From Spirosoma fluviale (GTDB taxonomy: Bacteria > Bacteroidota > Bacteroidia > Cytophagales > Spirosomataceae), in contig CAMARL010000029.1 in the NCBI GenBank assembly GCA_945860325.1, positions 1 to 14,376 of the forward strand: a stretch of DNA of 14,376 nt. Direction: 5' to 3'. The notes below the pieces were generated by a model that ran no database searches, was not told the origin of the DNA, and was given only the letters and a program-made list of their open reading frames with translations. Shown one piece after another: positions 7,046 through 14,376 of the stretch. Both the position numbers and the translations under genes were made by a program. Numbering within the stretch: position 1 is the stretch's first letter; every line of letters begins with the position of its first letter.

Positions 7046-9898
7046 ATGAAAAGAATAATCCTCGCGGGACTCCTTTTAGTTAGTTCAACTGCCACACTAA
7101 TAGCCCAACAAAAACCCGCTGCCAATAAAACGGCTGCAAAACAATCGGTAGCAGCGCCAGCAGCTACCTTGCCTATCCCAGAAAAAGTAACCTCAGCAGA
7201 AGGAATTACTGAATACAAATTAGCCAATGGACTGAAGGTTCTACTATTCCCAGATCCATCTAAACAAACCATCACCGTGAACATTACCTATTTGGTAGGT
7301 TCTCGCCACGAAGGCTACGGAGAAACAGGTATGTCCCACTTGTTAGAACACATGGTTTTCAAGGGGACAAAAGAAAAACACAAAGAAGTAGCCAAAGAAA
7401 TTTCAGATCATGGAGCTGATTTTAATGGAACGACTTGGTTAGATCGCACCAATTACTTCGAAACTTTTGCATCGACGGAAGAAAATTTAGATTGGGCCTT
7501 AGACATGGAAGCCGATCGTATGATCAATTCACGCATTGCAAAAAGTGAATTAGAAACGGAAATGACGGTCGTTCGGAATGAATTTGAAATGGGTGAAAAC
7601 GATCCAGGCAGTATCTTAATGGAACGCATCGTTTCGACCGCTTTTTTATGGCATAATTACGGTAACTCAACTATAGGTGCCCGTTCAGATATCGAAAAAG
7701 TACCTATCGAGAATCTTCAAGCTTATTATCGCAAATATTACCAACCCGATAATGCCGTATTATTGATCGCAGGAAAATTCGATCCCATCAAAACCTTGCA
7801 ATTAGTTAACCAAAAATTTGGTGTAATTCCACGCCCAACACGTGAACTAACAAAAACTTTCACTTCGGAACCTACGCAAGATGGTGAAAGAGAGGTCACA
7901 TTAAAGCGTGTAGGAGATGTACAGGTTGTTGGAATGGCTTATCATATTCCATCCGGTTTACATCCAGATTACGTAGCTGTGGATGTCATGTCAGATCTTT
8001 TAACAGACGCTCCATCGGGTCGCTTGTATAAAGCATTAATTGACACCAAGAAGGCATCAAGCCAGTTCGGAAGTACATACCAATTAAAAGAGCCGGGTCT
8101 TGTTTACTTTGCTGCTGAGGTTTTAAAGGAGAAATCATTGGATTCAGTGAAAAAGATCATGATTGAAACCATTGAAAACTTTGCGAAAATACCCCCGACT
8201 AAAGAGGAAGTTGACCGCACAAAAACCAAAGGAATCAAGAACATTGAATTACTATTAAACAATGCTCAACGCGTAGGTATAGGCATGTCTGAGTATATTG
8301 CGCAGGGTGACTGGCGATTATTGTTTCATACCAGAAACCAATTGGAAAAAATTACTCCTGCCGACATCCAACGAGTTGCAGCAGCCTATTTCAAATCTTC
8401 AAATCGTACTTCTGGTGTATTCTATCCTACAGAAAAACCAGATCGTGCTGAAATTCCTGAGGCAAAAGAAGTAGCTGAAATACTAAAAGATTTCAAAGGA
8501 AAAGCAGCTGTTTCAGAAGGAGAAGCCTTTGATACCTCACCTAGCAATATAGATGCAAGGACTAAAGTTGAAAATATAGCCGGGATCAAATTAGCTCTAT
8601 TAGCTAAAAAAACGAGAGGTAATTCAGTTTACGCCAAAATGACACTACGTTTTGGAGATGAAAAGACATTAGCAGGAACAGTAACTGCCGCTGATTTGGC
8701 AGCTGATATGTTGACAAAAGGAACGGCCAAGCATACACGCCAACAATTTCAAGATGAATTGGATAAATTAAAAGCACGTGTTTCCATCTCGGGTGGAGCG
8801 ACTCAGGCCAATGTATCCATAGAAACTACCAGAGACAATTTAATTCCAGCGCTTAAATTGGTTGCAGAAGCATTGAAACAACCCATCTTCCCAACAGAAG
8901 AATTTGAGAAGTTAAAACAAGAAAATTTAACTCAAATTGAATCGCAAAAAAGTGAGCCTACAGCGAAAGCTAGTGAGGCTTTAGGCCAATTAAGAAGTGG
9001 ACATTATCCTAAAAATGATGTAAGGTATCAACCTACGATGACAGAACAAACGACTAATTATTCGTCTGCCAAATTAGAGCAGTCCATTGCTTTTTATAAA
9101 GGCTTTTATGGAGCGTCTAATGCTACATTTTCAGCTGTTGGGGATTTCGATGAGGCCGAGTTAAAAGCTACCATCAAAGCTGAATTTGCAGATTGGAAAT
9201 CGCCTAAGCCGTTTACAAGAGTACCTGAAATTTTCAAAGATATCAAAGCTCAGGTAAAATCAATTGAGACTCCAGACAAAGCAAATGCATTCTTTTTAGC
9301 ATACCAACCCATTAAAATATCGGATAACGATCCAGATTTTGCTGCTTTAGAATTAAGCAATTACATGCTGGGTGGTGGATCAGGTTCAAGCTCTAGATTG
9401 ATGAATCGTATTCGCCAAAAAGAAGGTTTATCATATGGAGTAGGTTCGCAATTTGTGGCTAGTCCTTTAGATCAATCTGGTGCATTTGTAGGTTATGCGA
9501 TCTATGCGCCTGAAAATTTGGCCAAATTAGAAGCTGCCTTTAAAGAAGAAATCGAAAAAGTTTTAAAGGAAGGATTTACGCAAAAAGAAATCGACGAAGC
9601 TAAAAAATCATGGGTTCAAGCAAGAGCAGTAGGTCGTTCACAAGACGGCGGGCTAAGCTCTACATTAAATTCAAATTTATATTTGAACCGTAACATGAAA
9701 TGGGCGGATGATTTGGAGAATAAAGTGAAGGGCTTAACGTCTGATCAAATTTTACAAGCTTCTAGAAAGTCCATCGACTTGTTGAAAATGTCATTTGTGA
9801 AAGCAGGTGATTATGAAGGTGCTGCTAAAAAAATGGCAGAAAAGGCTAAAAATGCTACATCTGAATCAGGTGCGGTAGGCGGAGCACCGAAGCAATAA
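7046..9898 (+). CDS. Exported M16-family zinc metallopeptidase (fused two-module form)
   Basis: This 950-residue protein has a Sec signal peptide (positive MKR, hydrophobic core, probable cleavage after LIA at residue 20) with no lipobox Cys, so it is expected in the periplasm. A short Ala/Pro-rich linker (about 23-46) follows. The first M16 module holds the inverted zinc motif HLLEH (98-102) and the third ligand E179 in VVRNE, separated by exactly 76 residues as in pitrilysin. The second module (about 515-930) lacks HxxEH but keeps the R-x6-Y substrate-binding pair (R790 and Y797 in RQKEGLSYGV), the usual active-inactive arrangement that forms a closed chamber. The family degrades peptides; the substrate is unknown. 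The tail after about 930 is low-complexity. It may be an independent unit: no clear TAnnTTTG box precedes it, and the strong hairpin at 9915 ends it. Confidence 0.95.
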   Translation: MKRIILAGLLLVSSTATLIAQQKPAANKTAAKQSVAAPAATLPIPEKVTSAEGITEYKLANGLKVLLFPDPSKQTITVNITYLVGSRHEGYGETGMSHLLEHMVFKGTKEKHKEVAKEISDHGADFNGTTWLDRTNYFETFASTEENLDWALDMEADRMINSRIAKSELETEMTVVRNEFEMGENDPGSILMERIVSTAFLWHNYGNSTIGARSDIEKVPIENLQAYYRKYYQPDNAVLLIAGKFDPIKTLQLVNQKFGVIPRPTRELTKTFTSEPTQDGEREVTLKRVGDVQVVGMAYHIPSGLHPDYVAVDVMSDLLTDAPSGRLYKALIDTKKASSQFGSTYQLKEPGLVYFAAEVLKEKSLDSVKKIMIETIENFAKIPPTKEEVDRTKTKGIKNIELLLNNAQRVGIGMSEYIAQGDWRLLFHTRNQLEKITPADIQRVAAAYFKSSNRTSGVFYPTEKPDRAEIPEAKEVAEILKDFKGKAAVSEGEAFDTSPSNIDARTKVENIAGIKLALLAKKTRGNSVYAKMTLRFGDEKTLAGTVTAADLAADMLTKGTAKHTRQQFQDELDKLKARVSISGGATQANVSIETTRDNLIPALKLVAEALKQPIFPTEEFEKLKQENLTQIESQKSEPTAKASEALGQLRSGHYPKNDVRYQPTMTEQTTNYSSAKLEQSIAFYKGFYGASNATFSAVGDFDEAELKATIKAEFADWKSPKPFTRVPEIFKDIKAQVKSIETPDKANAFFLAYQPIKISDNDPDFAALELSNYMLGGGSGSSSRLMNRIRQKEGLSYGVGSQFVASPLDQSGAFVGYAIYAPENLAKLEAAFKEEIEKVLKEGFTQKEIDEAKKSWVQARAVGRSQDGGLSSTLNSNLYLNRNMKWADDLENKVKGLTSDQILQASRKSIDLLKMSFVKAGDYEGAAKKMAEKAKNATSESGAVGGAPKQ

Positions 9899-9914
9899 AT
9901 TAAATATTGAGCAT

Positions 9915-9950
9915 AAAAAAAGGAGCTAGCAATTGCTAGCTCCTTTTTTT
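9915..9950. terminator. Bidirectional intrinsic terminator
   Basis: A perfect 36-base palindrome: a 16-pair stem (9915-9930 with 9935-9950) around the loop AATT. The core is AGGAGCTAGC/GCTAGCTCCT, flanked by seven A residues on the left and seven T residues on the right, so a U-tract follows the GC-rich stem whichever strand is read. It lies 16 bases after the M16 stop and 13 bases after the bacilliredoxin stop on the opposite strand, so it ends both converging transcripts. Confidence 0.95.
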
Positions 9951-9963
9951 TATACTATATTTT

Positions 9964-10377
9964 TTAGCAAAACTCCTCGAAAACACCTTCTAAATGTCCT
10001 GCGATCATTTCAGCTGAACGGCCCTCAATGTGATGACGCTCTACAAAATGCACCAATTCCCCATTCTTAAATAAAGCGATGGACGGTGAAGATGGAGGAT
10101 AAGGCAATGTGTACTCACGTGCTTTTTGGGTAGCTTCTTGGTCTACTCCAGCAAAAACAGTTACTAAATTTGCAGGCTTTTTTGCAGAAGCGGCAACCGC
10201 CTCTTTTACACCCGGTCTAGCTGTTCTAGCAGAACAACCACAAACTGAGTTGATAAACAATAAAGTAGTTCCTGGCTGCGCCATGGTATCTTCCACCTCA
10301 GCAGCAGAACTTAACTCTTTGAAACCACCTTCGACAATATCCATCCGCATAGGATGTATTAAATGTTCTGGATACAT
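9964..10377 (-). CDS. BrxA/BrxB-family bacilliredoxin
   Basis: This 137-residue thioredoxin-fold protein belongs to the YphP/YqiW (BrxA/BrxB, formerly DUF1094) family. It shows the family's CGC active site in NSVCGCSARTARPG (C46, C48), the VTVFAGVDQEAT block, the PPSSPS loop and a terminal cysteine (C137), as in Bacillus YphP. Bacilliredoxins remove bacillithiol from oxidised protein thiols, and some members also have weak disulfide-isomerase activity. Whether this organism makes bacillithiol cannot be seen here. The gene begins 28 bases after the SufT-like gene and is the last gene of the suf group before the bidirectional terminator. The position suggests repair of oxidised thiols on Fe-S assembly proteins, which is an inference. 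The ATG at 10377 gives MYPEHLIHPMR, matching the family N-terminus. Confidence 0.93.
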   Translation of the reverse strand: MYPEHLIHPMRMDIVEGGFKELSSAAEVEDTMAQPGTTLLFINSVCGCSARTARPGVKEAVAASAKKPANLVTVFAGVDQEATQKAREYTLPYPPSSPSIALFKNGELVHFVERHHIEGRSAEMIAGHLEGVFEEFC

Positions 10378-10405
10378 ATTTTTATATTTATTTTTTAAAA
10401 TTTAC

Positions 10406-10747
10406 TTACATAAAACCCAATTCTAATTTGGCCACCTCAGACATCATATCTTGTGCATACGGAGGATCAAAAGTTAGCTCAACAGAAACCTCAGCGATTC
10501 CTTCTATTTCCCTAACCGCCTTTTCTATATCCACTGGAATACTTTCCGCAGATGGGCATGAAGGAGATGTCAACGTCATTAAGATGTATACGTTGTTGAC
10601 CGGAAATATTTTCACTTCGTAGATAAGACCTAATTCATATACGTCAACAGGTATTTCAGGATCATAGACGGTTTTAATCGCCTTGATCACTTTTTCCTTA
10701 AGTTCAACCTCCGTCATTTGTAAGGATGTCGTCGTTTTCTCTTCCAT
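10406..10747 (-). CDS. sufT: SufT-like DUF59 / MIP18-family Fe-S maturation factor
   Basis: This 113-residue protein is essentially a single DUF59 domain. It has YDPEIPVDVYELGLIYEV (28-45), the LTSPSCPSA block with the conserved C64 (59-67), and the C-terminal LTFDPPYAQDMMSEVAKLELG stretch typical of bacterial SufT/PaaD-like proteins. Homologues in Gram-positive bacteria and eukaryotic MIP18/CIA2 help deliver Fe-S clusters to target proteins when demand is high. Its position directly after sufE and before the bacilliredoxin supports this role over phenylacetate oxygenase maturation (PaaD), since no paa genes are present. I chose the ATG at 10747, 7 bases after the sufE stop and preceded by an A-run. 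An ATG at 10780 would overlap sufE and add 11 residues; one at 10717 (MTEVELKE) would still keep the whole domain. Confidence 0.9.
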   Translation of the reverse strand: MEEKTTTSLQMTEVELKEKVIKAIKTVYDPEIPVDVYELGLIYEVKIFPVNNVYILMTLTSPSCPSAESIPVDIEKAVREIEGIAEVSVELTFDPPYAQDMMSEVAKLELGFM

Positions 10748-10754
10748 ATTTTTT

Positions 10755-11177
10755 TTACTTCGCTGAAAAGGCCAAAGCATAATTTTTCATTTGTTTTACC
10801 ATCGATAACAAACCATTCGAACGCGTTTGCGCTAGATGTTGGCTCATTCCGATTTGATCAATAAAATATAAATCCGCCTTCATGATCTCCTCAGCCGTGT
10901 GATTGGATAATACTCGAATCAACATACTAATTAAACCTTTGACGATCACCGCTTCTGAATCGGCTTCAAAAACGATTTGATCCCCCTGCTTGTCAGCATG
11001 CAACCAAACTCGGCTTTGACAACCCTTAATGACATTTTCTTCCGTCTTAAAAACTTCAGGTAAATTAGGCAACTTTTTACCTAAGTCAATCAAATACTCA
11101 TATTTATCAGCCCAGTCATCAAATAAACCAAACTCCTCGATTAAGTCCTCTTGGGTTTCTTGTATGCTTTGAGCCAT
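10755..11177 (-). CDS. sufE: Cysteine-desulfurase sulfur acceptor SufE
   Basis: This 140-residue SufE takes persulfide sulfur from SufS and passes it to the SufBCD scaffold in the cytoplasm. The acceptor cysteine is C53 in NVIKGCQSRVW, close to C51 of E. coli SufE, and the N-terminal helix with WADKYEYLIDLGKKLP (22-37) is the usual desulfurase-contact region. Length is normal for the family (about 138). The gene begins within the sufS stop codon: the minus strand reads TAATG, so one A is shared. That implies co-transcription and probably re-initiation by the same ribosome. The SufT-like gene follows after 7 bases. Confidence 0.96.
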   Translation of the reverse strand: MAQSIQETQEDLIEEFGLFDDWADKYEYLIDLGKKLPNLPEVFKTEENVIKGCQSRVWLHADKQGDQIVFEADSEAVIVKGLISMLIRVLSNHTAEEIMKADLYFIDQIGMSQHLAQTRSNGLLSMVKQMKNYALAFSAK

Positions 11178-12397
11178 TATTGTAACATATTAATCGACCT
11201 ACGTAAGGCCTTCACAAACAAATCTATTTCTTCAAACGTGTTATAAAACGCAAAAGAAGCCCGACAAGTTCCAGGCAAACCAAAACGCTTCATTAAGGGT
11301 TGTACACAATGATGTCCCGTTCGAATCGCTATGCCAAATTTATCCAATAACACACCTAGGTCTTGTGGATGTATTCCATCAATCACAAAACTAATGACGG
11401 CAATTTTATCAGGTGCCGTTCCAATGATTTTTAAACCAGGAATGGTACTCAATTGTTCCGTTGCATAGGCCAAAAGAGCCAATTCTTGGGTAAATAATGC
11501 TTCTTTTGACAAAGCATTCACATAATCAATCGCAGCAGATAAGGCAATCACATCCGCAATATTAGGAGTACCTGCCTCAAATTTATAGGGCAATTCATTG
11601 TAAGTCGTCCCTTCAAAAGAAACCTCCTTAATCATTTCACCACCCCCTTGATACGGCGGCATGGATTCTAACAACTCCCGCTTTCCGTACAAAACCCCAA
11701 CGCCCGTAGGCCCAAACAACTTATGCGCCGAAAAGGCAAAAAAATCAATATCTAAAGCTTGAACATCTATATCTAAATGAGCGATGGATTGTGCCCCGTC
11801 AATCATTACTTTTGCCCCATGCGCATGAGCCAATTGAATCATTTCGGCAATGGGGTTAATGGTCCCAATCGCGTTAGAAACGTGATTAACGGCTACTAAT
11901 TTTACGCTAGCGTCCAATAAATTACGAAAAGCCTCAAGATCTAAAACACCTCTTTCATCCACTGGAATTACCTCGATGATCGCGCCTTTTTCCTCGGCGA
12001 TCATTTGCCATGGCACAATATTAGAATGATGCTCTAAATTCGAAATTAAAATCTTATCCCCTTTTGAAAAATTAGCTCGACCAAAAGTCTGAGCGACTAA
12101 ATTGATACTCCCTGTAGTTCCAGCAGTCAATATGATTTGATCCGAGGAAGGAGCATTGATAAATTCCTTTATTTTAGTTCTCGTTAATTCATAAGCAGTG
12201 GTCGCGCGTTCAGCTAAGGCATGAAGACCCCGATGAATATTCGCATTATCTAATGCATAATAATGAGACAAGGCATCGATGACCGACTTAGGTTTTTGGG
12301 TCGTCGCTGCATTATCAAAATAAATCAGCGGCGAACCGTTGACCTGTTGGTCTAACACCGGAAAATCAGCACGAATCTTTTGTATATCTAAGGTCAT
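11177..12397 (-). CDS. sufS: Cysteine desulfurase SufS (class II, PLP-dependent)
   Basis: This 406-residue enzyme converts cysteine to alanine and holds the sulfur as a persulfide for SufE. The PLP lysine is K226 in FSAHKLFGPTGVG. The persulfide cysteine is C364 in RTGHHCVQP, with the short loop typical of class II (SufS) and not the longer IscS loop; R379 in GTCRASF is the usual substrate carboxylate binder. H123 in LEHHSN stacks on the cofactor. Length and these residue numbers match what I recall of E. coli SufS. The start at 12397 gives MTLDIQKIRADFP, normal for the family, and shares one base with the sufD stop (TAATG). All key residues are present, so it should be active. Confidence 0.97.
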   Translation of the reverse strand: MTLDIQKIRADFPVLDQQVNGSPLIYFDNAATTQKPKSVIDALSHYYALDNANIHRGLHALAERATTAYELTRTKIKEFINAPSSDQIILTAGTTGSINLVAQTFGRANFSKGDKILISNLEHHSNIVPWQMIAEEKGAIIEVIPVDERGVLDLEAFRNLLDASVKLVAVNHVSNAIGTINPIAEMIQLAHAHGAKVMIDGAQSIAHLDIDVQALDIDFFAFSAHKLFGPTGVGVLYGKRELLESMPPYQGGGEMIKEVSFEGTTYNELPYKFEAGTPNIADVIALSAAIDYVNALSKEALFTQELALLAYATEQLSTIPGLKIIGTAPDKIAVISFVIDGIHPQDLGVLLDKFGIAIRTGHHCVQPLMKRFGLPGTCRASFAFYNTFEEIDLFVKALRRSINMLQ

Positions 12398-13662
12398 TAT
12401 AATAAGGTTAAACCTAATGAAGCTTGAATTTTATTCACAATCTTATCAGACAATTCCGCACGAATTTCTGCATGTTCTAATTTGTCTATCACCTGTTGAA
12501 CGAAAGCTAATAGCAACAAAGTCTGTGCTGTCGCTTTTGAAATCCCTCTTGAACGCATGTAAAATAAGGCCTCGTCGCTCAACTGTCCCGTGGTCGTTCC
12601 ATGTGAACATTTAACATCATCCGCCCAAATTTCCAATTGGGGTTTAGTGTTCATCGTCGCTCGATCTGAGGCTAACACATTTTTGCAACTTTGAAATGCA
12701 TTTGTTTTTTGAGCATCAGGACGAACAAAGATTTTACCATTGAAAACGCCAGTTGCATTTCCCATCAAAACTCCTTTGTATAATTCATTGGATTCCGAAT
12801 GAGGCATGCGATGGTCAACGACCGAGTGAGTATCCATTAATTGGTCTTCCCCAGGAACGTACAAACCATTCAAATTAGAAACGACCTGTGGGCCATCAAT
12901 GTAGAAATGTAGGTTATTGCGCAAATAAGCCGCATTTATTGAAAATGTAAACGCATCGACCAACGAGCTTTCTTGTTGGAATATAAACGTATGATCCACA
13001 TGCGTAATGCTTTGCTGCAAATCTTGATCTTTAATTAAGGTAAGATGGGCATTTTTGGAAACCCAAATCTCCTGCACGAAATTCGACAAAATCGCATGGC
13101 TAGACTCAGAACGTTGTTGTTCAAACCAAGTAATTTCCGAATCCTCCTCAAGATAAATGAATAATTTAGATTGTACGGCGGTGTCTTGTTGGCCCGAAAC
13201 TAAATAATGATGCAGCAAAGGCTCCACAATTTTAACCCCCTTCTTGACCCACAAAACAGCATGATCATTCACCAAAGCTTCATTTAAATCGTACAAGGAA
13301 TTTTGATCCAAAATAGGATTTCTTGACTTCCACACAGATTCGAAGGTAGGGTTTTGAGCCATAAATTCGGACATAGTCAAAAGAGCAATCCCCTGAGGCA
13401 AGGCTCCTTCAGAATGGGTATTCCCATTTAATGTCTGAATAATGGAACTTTGCTTCCAAGCAGGCTTAGGCAAATTAACGCTTAAAGTCTCAGGCGACCA
13501 TTGCCAATTGTACTCATTCAAATGCTTCAAAGAGGCATATTTCCATTCCTCCCATTTGCTGGTTGGAAAACCTTTGGCTATAAATTTCCCGAGGGCCAAT
13601 TGCTGAGCCTGGGTCAATGAATGATTTTCTTTGATGCTATCTACTAATGTTTTCTCTAACAT
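12397..13662 (-). CDS. sufD: Fe-S scaffold complex subunit SufD
   Basis: This 421-residue member of the SufB/SufD family forms the SufBC2D scaffold on which Fe-S clusters are built. The C-terminal beta-helix region holds the family core: NGKIFVRPDAQKTNAFQ (308-324), the SDRATMNTKPQLEIWADDVK run (332-351), then CSHGTTTGQL (352-361) with H354, probably equivalent to the functional His of E. coli SufD. The diverged N-terminal half marks it as SufD and not SufB. I chose the ATG at 13662, 5 bases after the sufC stop, giving MLEKTLVDSIKE. An in-frame ATG at 13692 would sit inside sufC and add ten unusual residues. Its stop overlaps the sufS start by one base. Confidence 0.95.
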   Translation of the reverse strand: MLEKTLVDSIKENHSLTQAQQLALGKFIAKGFPTSKWEEWKYASLKHLNEYNWQWSPETLSVNLPKPAWKQSSIIQTLNGNTHSEGALPQGIALLTMSEFMAQNPTFESVWKSRNPILDQNSLYDLNEALVNDHAVLWVKKGVKIVEPLLHHYLVSGQQDTAVQSKLFIYLEEDSEITWFEQQRSESSHAILSNFVQEIWVSKNAHLTLIKDQDLQQSITHVDHTFIFQQESSLVDAFTFSINAAYLRNNLHFYIDGPQVVSNLNGLYVPGEDQLMDTHSVVDHRMPHSESNELYKGVLMGNATGVFNGKIFVRPDAQKTNAFQSCKNVLASDRATMNTKPQLEIWADDVKCSHGTTTGQLSDEALFYMRSRGISKATAQTLLLLAFVQQVIDKLEHAEIRAELSDKIVNKIQASLGLTLL

Positions 13663-13667
13663 TTTAT

Positions 13668-14376
13668 CTAATCTAAGGCAGAAATAATCCAATCGTATCC
13701 TCTCTCTTCTAATTCTAAGGCCAAATCTTTGTTGCCTGATTTTACAATCTTTCCTTTATACAATACGTGTACAAAATCAGGAATGATGTAGTCCAAAAGT
13801 CTTTGGTAATGGGTCACTAAGATCGTCGCATTTTGAGGGGTTTTTAATTTATTGACCCCTTCTGCCACGATGCGAAGTGCGTCGATATCCAACCCAGAAT
13901 CCGTCTCGTCTAGGATGGCCAATTTAGGCTCTAGAACTGCCATTTGGAAAATTTCATTTCTTTTTTTCTCACCACCCGAAAAGCCTTCATTCAGGGCTCT
14001 GCTCAATAAAGATTGGTCTATGTTCACATAGGCCATTTTTTCTTTGAACATTTTCAAAAATTGAACGGCATCCATAGGATCTTGACCTCGGTAGGTGCGA
14101 ATCTCATTGATGGCCGACTTCATAAAGTTGGTCGTAGAAACTCCAGGAATCTCCACAGGATATTGAAAAGCTAAAAACAAACCCTCTGCGGCACGCGCTT
14201 CAGGCGATAGGTCTAATAAATCTTTGACGAAGAATTCCACAGAACCTTCGCTCACCTCATAATCCGATCTTCCGGCTAAAACAGAAGCTAGGGTTGATTT
14301 ACCAGAGCCATTAGGCCCCATGATGGCATGAACTTCGCCCGCATGAACTTCTAAATTAATTCCGTTGAGAATTTCC
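13668..14376 (-). CDS. sufC: Fe-S assembly ATPase SufC (N-terminus cut by window edge)
   Basis: This ABC-type ATPase powers the SufBCD scaffold; it is soluble and not a transporter. The frame remains open to the right edge, so the visible 235 residues lack only the first dozen or so; the visible part begins EILNGINLEVHAGEVHA. Numbering from the first visible residue, the Walker A loop is GPNGSGKST (20-28), the Q-loop is AFQYP (69-73), the signature is FSGGEKKR (132-139, the SufC form of LSGGQ), Walker B is LAILDETDSGLD (152-163) and the H-loop histidine is H189. The internal ATG at 14321 lies inside the Walker A loop and cannot be the real start. It ends 5 bases before sufD. sufB is expected immediately upstream, outside the window. 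Confidence 0.97.
   Translation of the reverse strand, partial: EILNGINLEVHAGEVHAIMGPNGSGKSTLASVLAGRSDYEVSEGSVEFFVKDLLDLSPEARAAEGLFLAFQYPVEIPGVSTTNFMKSAINEIRTYRGQDPMDAVQFLKMFKEKMAYVNIDQSLLSRALNEGFSGGEKKRNEIFQMAVLEPKLAILDETDSGLDIDALRIVAEGVNKLKTPQNATILVTHYQRLLDYIIPDFVHVLYKGKIVKSGNKDLALELEERGYDWIISALD

Noticed and set aside
7027..7284. 85-codon minus-strand open frame over the start of the M16 gene, with a hydrophobic stretch
   Set aside because: It lies antisense to the signal peptide and Ala-rich linker of a clear gene, and its hydrophobic look follows from that composition. No promoter or family match supports it.
10109..10426. 105-codon plus-strand open frame over the bacilliredoxin gene
   Set aside because: The opposite strand encodes a protein with a complete family signature; this frame shows no domain or promoter.
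12339..12614. 91-codon plus-strand open frame across the sufD-sufS junction
   Set aside because: It is antisense to conserved SufS and SufD sequence, including the SufD CSHGTTTG block, so it is a shadow of those genes.
1..14376. Hidden novel system, mobile element, defence island or CRISPR array
   Set aside because: Every stretch over about 105 bases is filled by a gene of a known family. There are no direct-repeat arrays, transposase fragments, integrase sites or composition breaks visible by eye.

Overview
This is an AT-rich chromosomal segment from a member of the Bacteroidota, probably a Cytophagales-type bacterium. The evidence is the gene families (a fused aspartate kinase-homoserine dehydrogenase followed by homoserine kinase, a fused two-module periplasmic M16 peptidase, a suf cluster ending in a DUF59/SufT gene and a bacilliredoxin), start codons preceded by A/T-rich sequence rather than clear Shine-Dalgarno boxes, and octamers matching the Bacteroidota -7 promoter element TAnnTTTG. 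The genus cannot be fixed by reading alone. I see no mobile element, CRISPR array, tRNA, rRNA or sign of recent transfer.

Left block (1-5432, all minus strand, so read right to left): a compact Ppx/GppA-family phosphatase; then a tight exbB-exbD-DUF421 (yetF-like) group encoding a proton-driven inner-membrane motor plus a small membrane protein; then thrA and the start of thrB, which catalyse threonine/methionine-pathway steps from aspartate. A candidate promoter inside an imperfect inverted repeat separates the DUF421 gene from thrA.

Middle block (5538-9898, plus strand): a cytoplasmic TPR-repeat protein, transcribed divergently from the phosphatase, and a 950-residue exported zinc peptidase of family M16 with an intact HxxEH-x76-E zinc site in its first half. 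A strong, perfectly symmetrical hairpin at 9915-9950 terminates this gene and the convergent suf operon.

Right block (9964-14376, minus strand): sufC (cut by the window edge), sufD, sufS, sufE, a SufT-like DUF59 gene and a BrxA/BrxB bacilliredoxin. These genes make and deliver Fe-S clusters: SufS and SufE mobilise sulfur from cysteine, SufC and SufD form part of the scaffold (SufB is expected just outside the window), SufT is an accessory maturation factor, and the bacilliredoxin probably handles oxidised thiols. sufD/sufS and sufS/sufE both overlap by a single base (TAATG), so translation is probably coupled.

The window is essentially conserved housekeeping DNA. I found no convincing undescribed system. 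The findings are modest points about gene arrangement and regulation.
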